From: Bacteroidota bacterium
Lineage (GTDB): Bacteria > Bacteroidota > Bacteroidia > Bacteroidales > VadinHA17
Reading direction: 5' to 3'
Assembly (NCBI GenBank): GCA_015222065.1
Contig: JADFUQ010000221.1
Location: forward strand, 1 to 7,091
DNA: 7,091 nucleotides
In this document: positions 4,645 through 7,091 of the stretch, in pieces
How positions within the stretch are numbered: position 1 is the first letter of the stretch
Layout: each line of letters starts with the position of its first letter
Notes under the pieces: generated by a model
Told to the model about the DNA's origin: nothing
Databases searched by the model: none
Seen by the model: the letters and a program-made list of their open reading frames with translations, nothing else
Translations under genes and position numbers: made by a program

Positions 4645-7020
4645 ATGAAAAAAATAGTTATACTTTTCATAGCATTTCTTATAATCATAAATACCAATTA
4701 TGCCCAAAAAGTTAAAACCGATGCAAATATAGTAGGGCATGTTGTTTGTAATGGGAAACATATTCCTTATGCAACGGTTCTTATTAAAGGAACAACAATC
4801 GGGACAACCACTGATGAAACAGGTCATTACCGAATAATTAATCTACCTGAAGGAACACATATACTCAGGGTACAGTCATTAGGATATAAACCAAAAGAAG
4901 AAGAAATAACGATAAAAACAGGAGAGACAAAAGTAGTTAAATTTGAATTAGAAGAGGATTTTTTGGGTCTGGAGAAAGTAGTTATTACCGGAGACAGAAA
5001 TAAAACAAACCGAAAAGAATCTTCTGTTATTGTTAATACTATAACTCCAAAATTGTTTGCTACAACACAATCGGTAACCTTAAGTGAAGGACTAAACTTT
5101 TGCCCCGGTATACGGATAGAGAATAATTGTCAGAATTGTGGATTCAGCCAGGTAAGAATGAATGGAATGGAAGGGCCGTATTCGCAGATATTGATTAACA
5201 GCCGACCGATTTTTAGCGGATTAGCTGGAGTTTACGGGCTGGAATTAATACCATCTTCAATGATTGAACGTGTTGAAGTAATACGTGGCGGAGGTTCTGC
5301 ATTATATGGTAGTAATGCAATTGCCGGAACAATTAATTTAATCCTTAAAGATCCCATAAACAACTCTTACGAATTCGGTTTAAACAGTGGGGCAACCGGC
5401 GTTGGGATTAATGGTTCAGGAGATCCTGCTCTGGATTATTCGGTTAATTTTAATACATCATTAATTTCTTCTGATAATAAGTCAGGTATGGCTATATTTG
5501 GATTTTATCGCGACAGAGAACCCTTTGATGCTGATAATGATAGTTTTTCGGAAATAGCATCTTTAAGAAATACAACGATTGGCACACGACTTTTTCATCG
5601 TTTAGACAGCCGGAGTAAAATAACAGTTGATTTTTTTAATATAAAGGAAGACAGACGGGGCGGAGATAAACATGAATACCCGGTTCATGAAGCAGGCATT
5701 GCAGAAGCTTTAAAACACAATATTACAACAGGAGCACTTACCTATGAGAAGTTCTTCAGGGACAATGATCAGTTTTCTGTTTATACATCAGGTCAAAATG
5801 TTAACAGAGACTCATATTATGGAGCAGAACAATCATTAAGTGACTATGGGAAAACGACTGATTTTACATATATCGCGGGTACTCAGTACAACGCGGTATT
5901 AGGAACCTCTAACCTTATTTTTGGTATGGAAAACCAGAGGGCATGGCTAAAGGATAATAAACTGGGTTATCCGGATTATGATAACGCTGTTATTATTGAT
6001 GGTTCTATAGTTGGTATTCCACATACTGATAACGTAGTTATTGCAGACCAGAGCACCAACACTTTTGGGGTATTTTCGCAATATGAAATTAGCTGGGAGA
6101 AAATGAAAGTTATAGCCGGGGCAAGATTCGATAACTATAAAGTGGTTGATAAAGGACATACTAACATTGAAAAAACCGGAAATGTACTGAGCCCGAGGAT
6201 AAACATTTTATACAATATCAAGGAATACCTTCAGGCACGTGTAAGCTATTCGCAAGGCTACAGAGCACCACAGATATTTGATGAGGATTTGCATATTGAA
6301 ACTTCCGGTTCACGACAGGTAATTCATCAAAACGATCCTAATCTAAAGCAGGAAACCAGTCATAGTTTTATGGCATCACTCGACTTTAATAAAAAAATTG
6401 AGAATGTACATGTTGGATTATTATTAGAAGGTTTCTATACAAAGCTGAACGACCCGTTTGCTAATGAATATAGCGAACCTGATGCTAATGGCGTAGTTGT
6501 TTATACTCGTGTTAATGCTGAAGAAGGAGCAATAGTACAAGGAGTAAATATTGAATTTAACATAGTTCCAAACAGTGAATTTTCATTAAAATCAGGCTTT
6601 ACAGTGCAAAGCAATAGATATGAAGAAGTACAAGAATTTAATAAAAAGCGCTTTTTCAGAACTCCCGATAGTTACGGTTACATGACACTCGATTGGAACC
6701 CGGTTAAAAACTGGGGCATTTCTTCAACAGGAAATTACACTGGTAAAATGTTAGTTCCCTATTTTGGAACACAAATACCAAATCCTGAAGAGGGAGAACT
6801 TAGGGAATCAGATATTTTCTTTGATTTAGGAATTAAAGTCCGTCATAACATAAAACTTAATGGTACAACACTGCAAATATTTTCCGGTATTAAAAATATT
6901 TTTAATTCTTATCAGGACGATTTTGATTCGGGGATCGACCGCGATCCGGGATATATATACGGGCCAATGAACCCACGGACAGTTTATTTTGGGTTGAAAA
7001 TAGGGAATTTTTTTAAATAA
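4645..7020 (+). CDS. TonB-dependent outer-membrane receptor with CarboxypepD_reg-like domain, putative metal uptake
   Basis: The 791-residue protein has a signal peptide (1-20, probable cleavage Y-A|Q), a carboxypeptidase-regulatory-like beta domain (about 27-104: G-H-V-V, then T-T-D-E-T-G-H-Y-R-I), and a TonB-box-like segment (about 108-116, L-E-K-V-V-I-T-G). The plug domain (about 123-236) is well conserved, with S-S-M-I-E-R-V-E-V-I-R-G-G-G-S-A-L-Y-G-S-N-A-I-A-G-T-I-N-L-I as its tail (two pieces: 204-215 and 216-233). A 22-strand-type barrel fills about 245-791. Such receptors import scarce ligands with energy from TonB-ExbBD. The plug contains a Cys-rich stretch (C153, C162-x-x-C165). No SusD-like partner follows, arguing against glycan uptake. 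The His-rich gene upstream points to a metal or metal complex, though a siderophore or cobalamin cannot be excluded. The barrel ends with Y-F-G-L-K-I-G-N-F-F-K, so a lysine follows the usual terminal aromatic residue. Confidence 0.93.
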   Translation: MKKIVILFIAFLIIINTNYAQKVKTDANIVGHVVCNGKHIPYATVLIKGTTIGTTTDETGHYRIINLPEGTHILRVQSLGYKPKEEEITIKTGETKVVKFELEEDFLGLEKVVITGDRNKTNRKESSVIVNTITPKLFATTQSVTLSEGLNFCPGIRIENNCQNCGFSQVRMNGMEGPYSQILINSRPIFSGLAGVYGLELIPSSMIERVEVIRGGGSALYGSNAIAGTINLILKDPINNSYEFGLNSGATGVGINGSGDPALDYSVNFNTSLISSDNKSGMAIFGFYRDREPFDADNDSFSEIASLRNTTIGTRLFHRLDSRSKITVDFFNIKEDRRGGDKHEYPVHEAGIAEALKHNITTGALTYEKFFRDNDQFSVYTSGQNVNRDSYYGAEQSLSDYGKTTDFTYIAGTQYNAVLGTSNLIFGMENQRAWLKDNKLGYPDYDNAVIIDGSIVGIPHTDNVVIADQSTNTFGVFSQYEISWEKMKVIAGARFDNYKVVDKGHTNIEKTGNVLSPRINILYNIKEYLQARVSYSQGYRAPQIFDEDLHIETSGSRQVIHQNDPNLKQETSHSFMASLDFNKKIENVHVGLLLEGFYTKLNDPFANEYSEPDANGVVVYTRVNAEEGAIVQGVNIEFNIVPNSEFSLKSGFTVQSNRYEEVQEFNKKRFFRTPDSYGYMTLDWNPVKNWGISSTGNYTGKMLVPYFGTQIPNPEEGELRESDIFFDLGIKVRHNIKLNGTTLQIFSGIKNIFNSYQDDFDSGIDRDPGYIYGPMNPRTVYFGLKIGNFFK

Positions 7021-7045
7021 ATTGATAGAATAATACTATTGTCGT

Positions 7046-7062
7046 GTCAACTTAATATTGAC
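7046..7062. repeat. Short inverted repeat after the receptor gene
   Basis: GTCAA (7046-7050) and TTGAC (7058-7062) form a 5-bp stem with a 7-nt loop, 26 bp past the receptor stop. No T-tract follows, so it is a poor intrinsic terminator. It is the only structured element seen between the stop and the terminal heptamers. Confidence 0.2.
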
Positions 7063-7073
7063 GTATTAGGAAT

Positions 7074-7087
7074 AGTTAGCAGTTGGC
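7074..7087. repeat. Two-unit heptamer tandem repeat AGTTAGC / AGTTGGC
   Basis: Two adjacent 7-bp units (7074-7080 and 7081-7087) differ by a single base. The window ends four bases later. It has the same unit length as the arrays at 1171-1191 and 2855-2940 but a different sequence, and may be a small member of the same class of intergenic repeat. Confidence 0.4.
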
Positions 7088-7091
7088 AAAA

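Noticed and set aside
4515..4827. - strand ORFs across the start of the receptor gene, one with several Cys residues
   Set aside because: They overlap the signal peptide and regulatory-like domain of the receptor in antisense. The Cys residues arise from the opposite-strand reading.

Overview
The window looks like chromosomal DNA from an AT-rich member of the Bacteroidota, probably Bacteroidales/Marinilabiliales-like. Four things point there: a TonB-dependent receptor with an N-terminal carboxypeptidase-regulatory-like domain, a DUF2027-Smr protein, a long-form QueA with the Bacteroidota-type insertion, and promoters resembling the TTTG / TAnnTTTG type. The main genes also lack Shine-Dalgarno sequences. 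The assignment rests on recognition of protein families; no search was run.

Layout. (i) 1-1053, + strand: the 3' end of an ECF-type sigma factor gene, overlapped by a four-helix membrane protein (putative anti-sigma partner) and followed by a small one-helix membrane protein; this looks like one operon. (ii) 1054-1341: a gap between convergent genes, packed with secondary structure: a perfect three-way-junction palindrome, two further hairpins, a degenerate 7-bp tandem repeat and an 8-bp tandem repeat. (iii) 1342-2586, - strand: queA (queuosine tRNA modification), with a probable TTG start. (iv) 2587-3013: a gene-poor gap with back-to-back promoter-like elements, a 14-codon ORF (CxxC motif) behind the only strong Shine-Dalgarno in the window, a pair of inverted heptamer arrays, and two short palindromes. 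(v) 3014-4069, + strand: DUF2027/Smr-domain protein. (vi) 4156-7020, + strand: a His-rich two-helix membrane protein followed by a TonB-dependent receptor with a CxxC in its plug. These two probably form a metal-acquisition pair. Each has an inverted TYGTAA-type repeat upstream.

The least ordinary feature is non-coding. Three separate intergenic places carry degenerate tandem repeats with the same unit length of exactly 7 bp but different unit sequences. At 2855-2940 two six-unit arrays face each other across 2 bp, and the two arms of the resulting hairpin differ by exactly one 7-bp unit. I see no phage, CRISPR, transposase, tRNA or rRNA gene.
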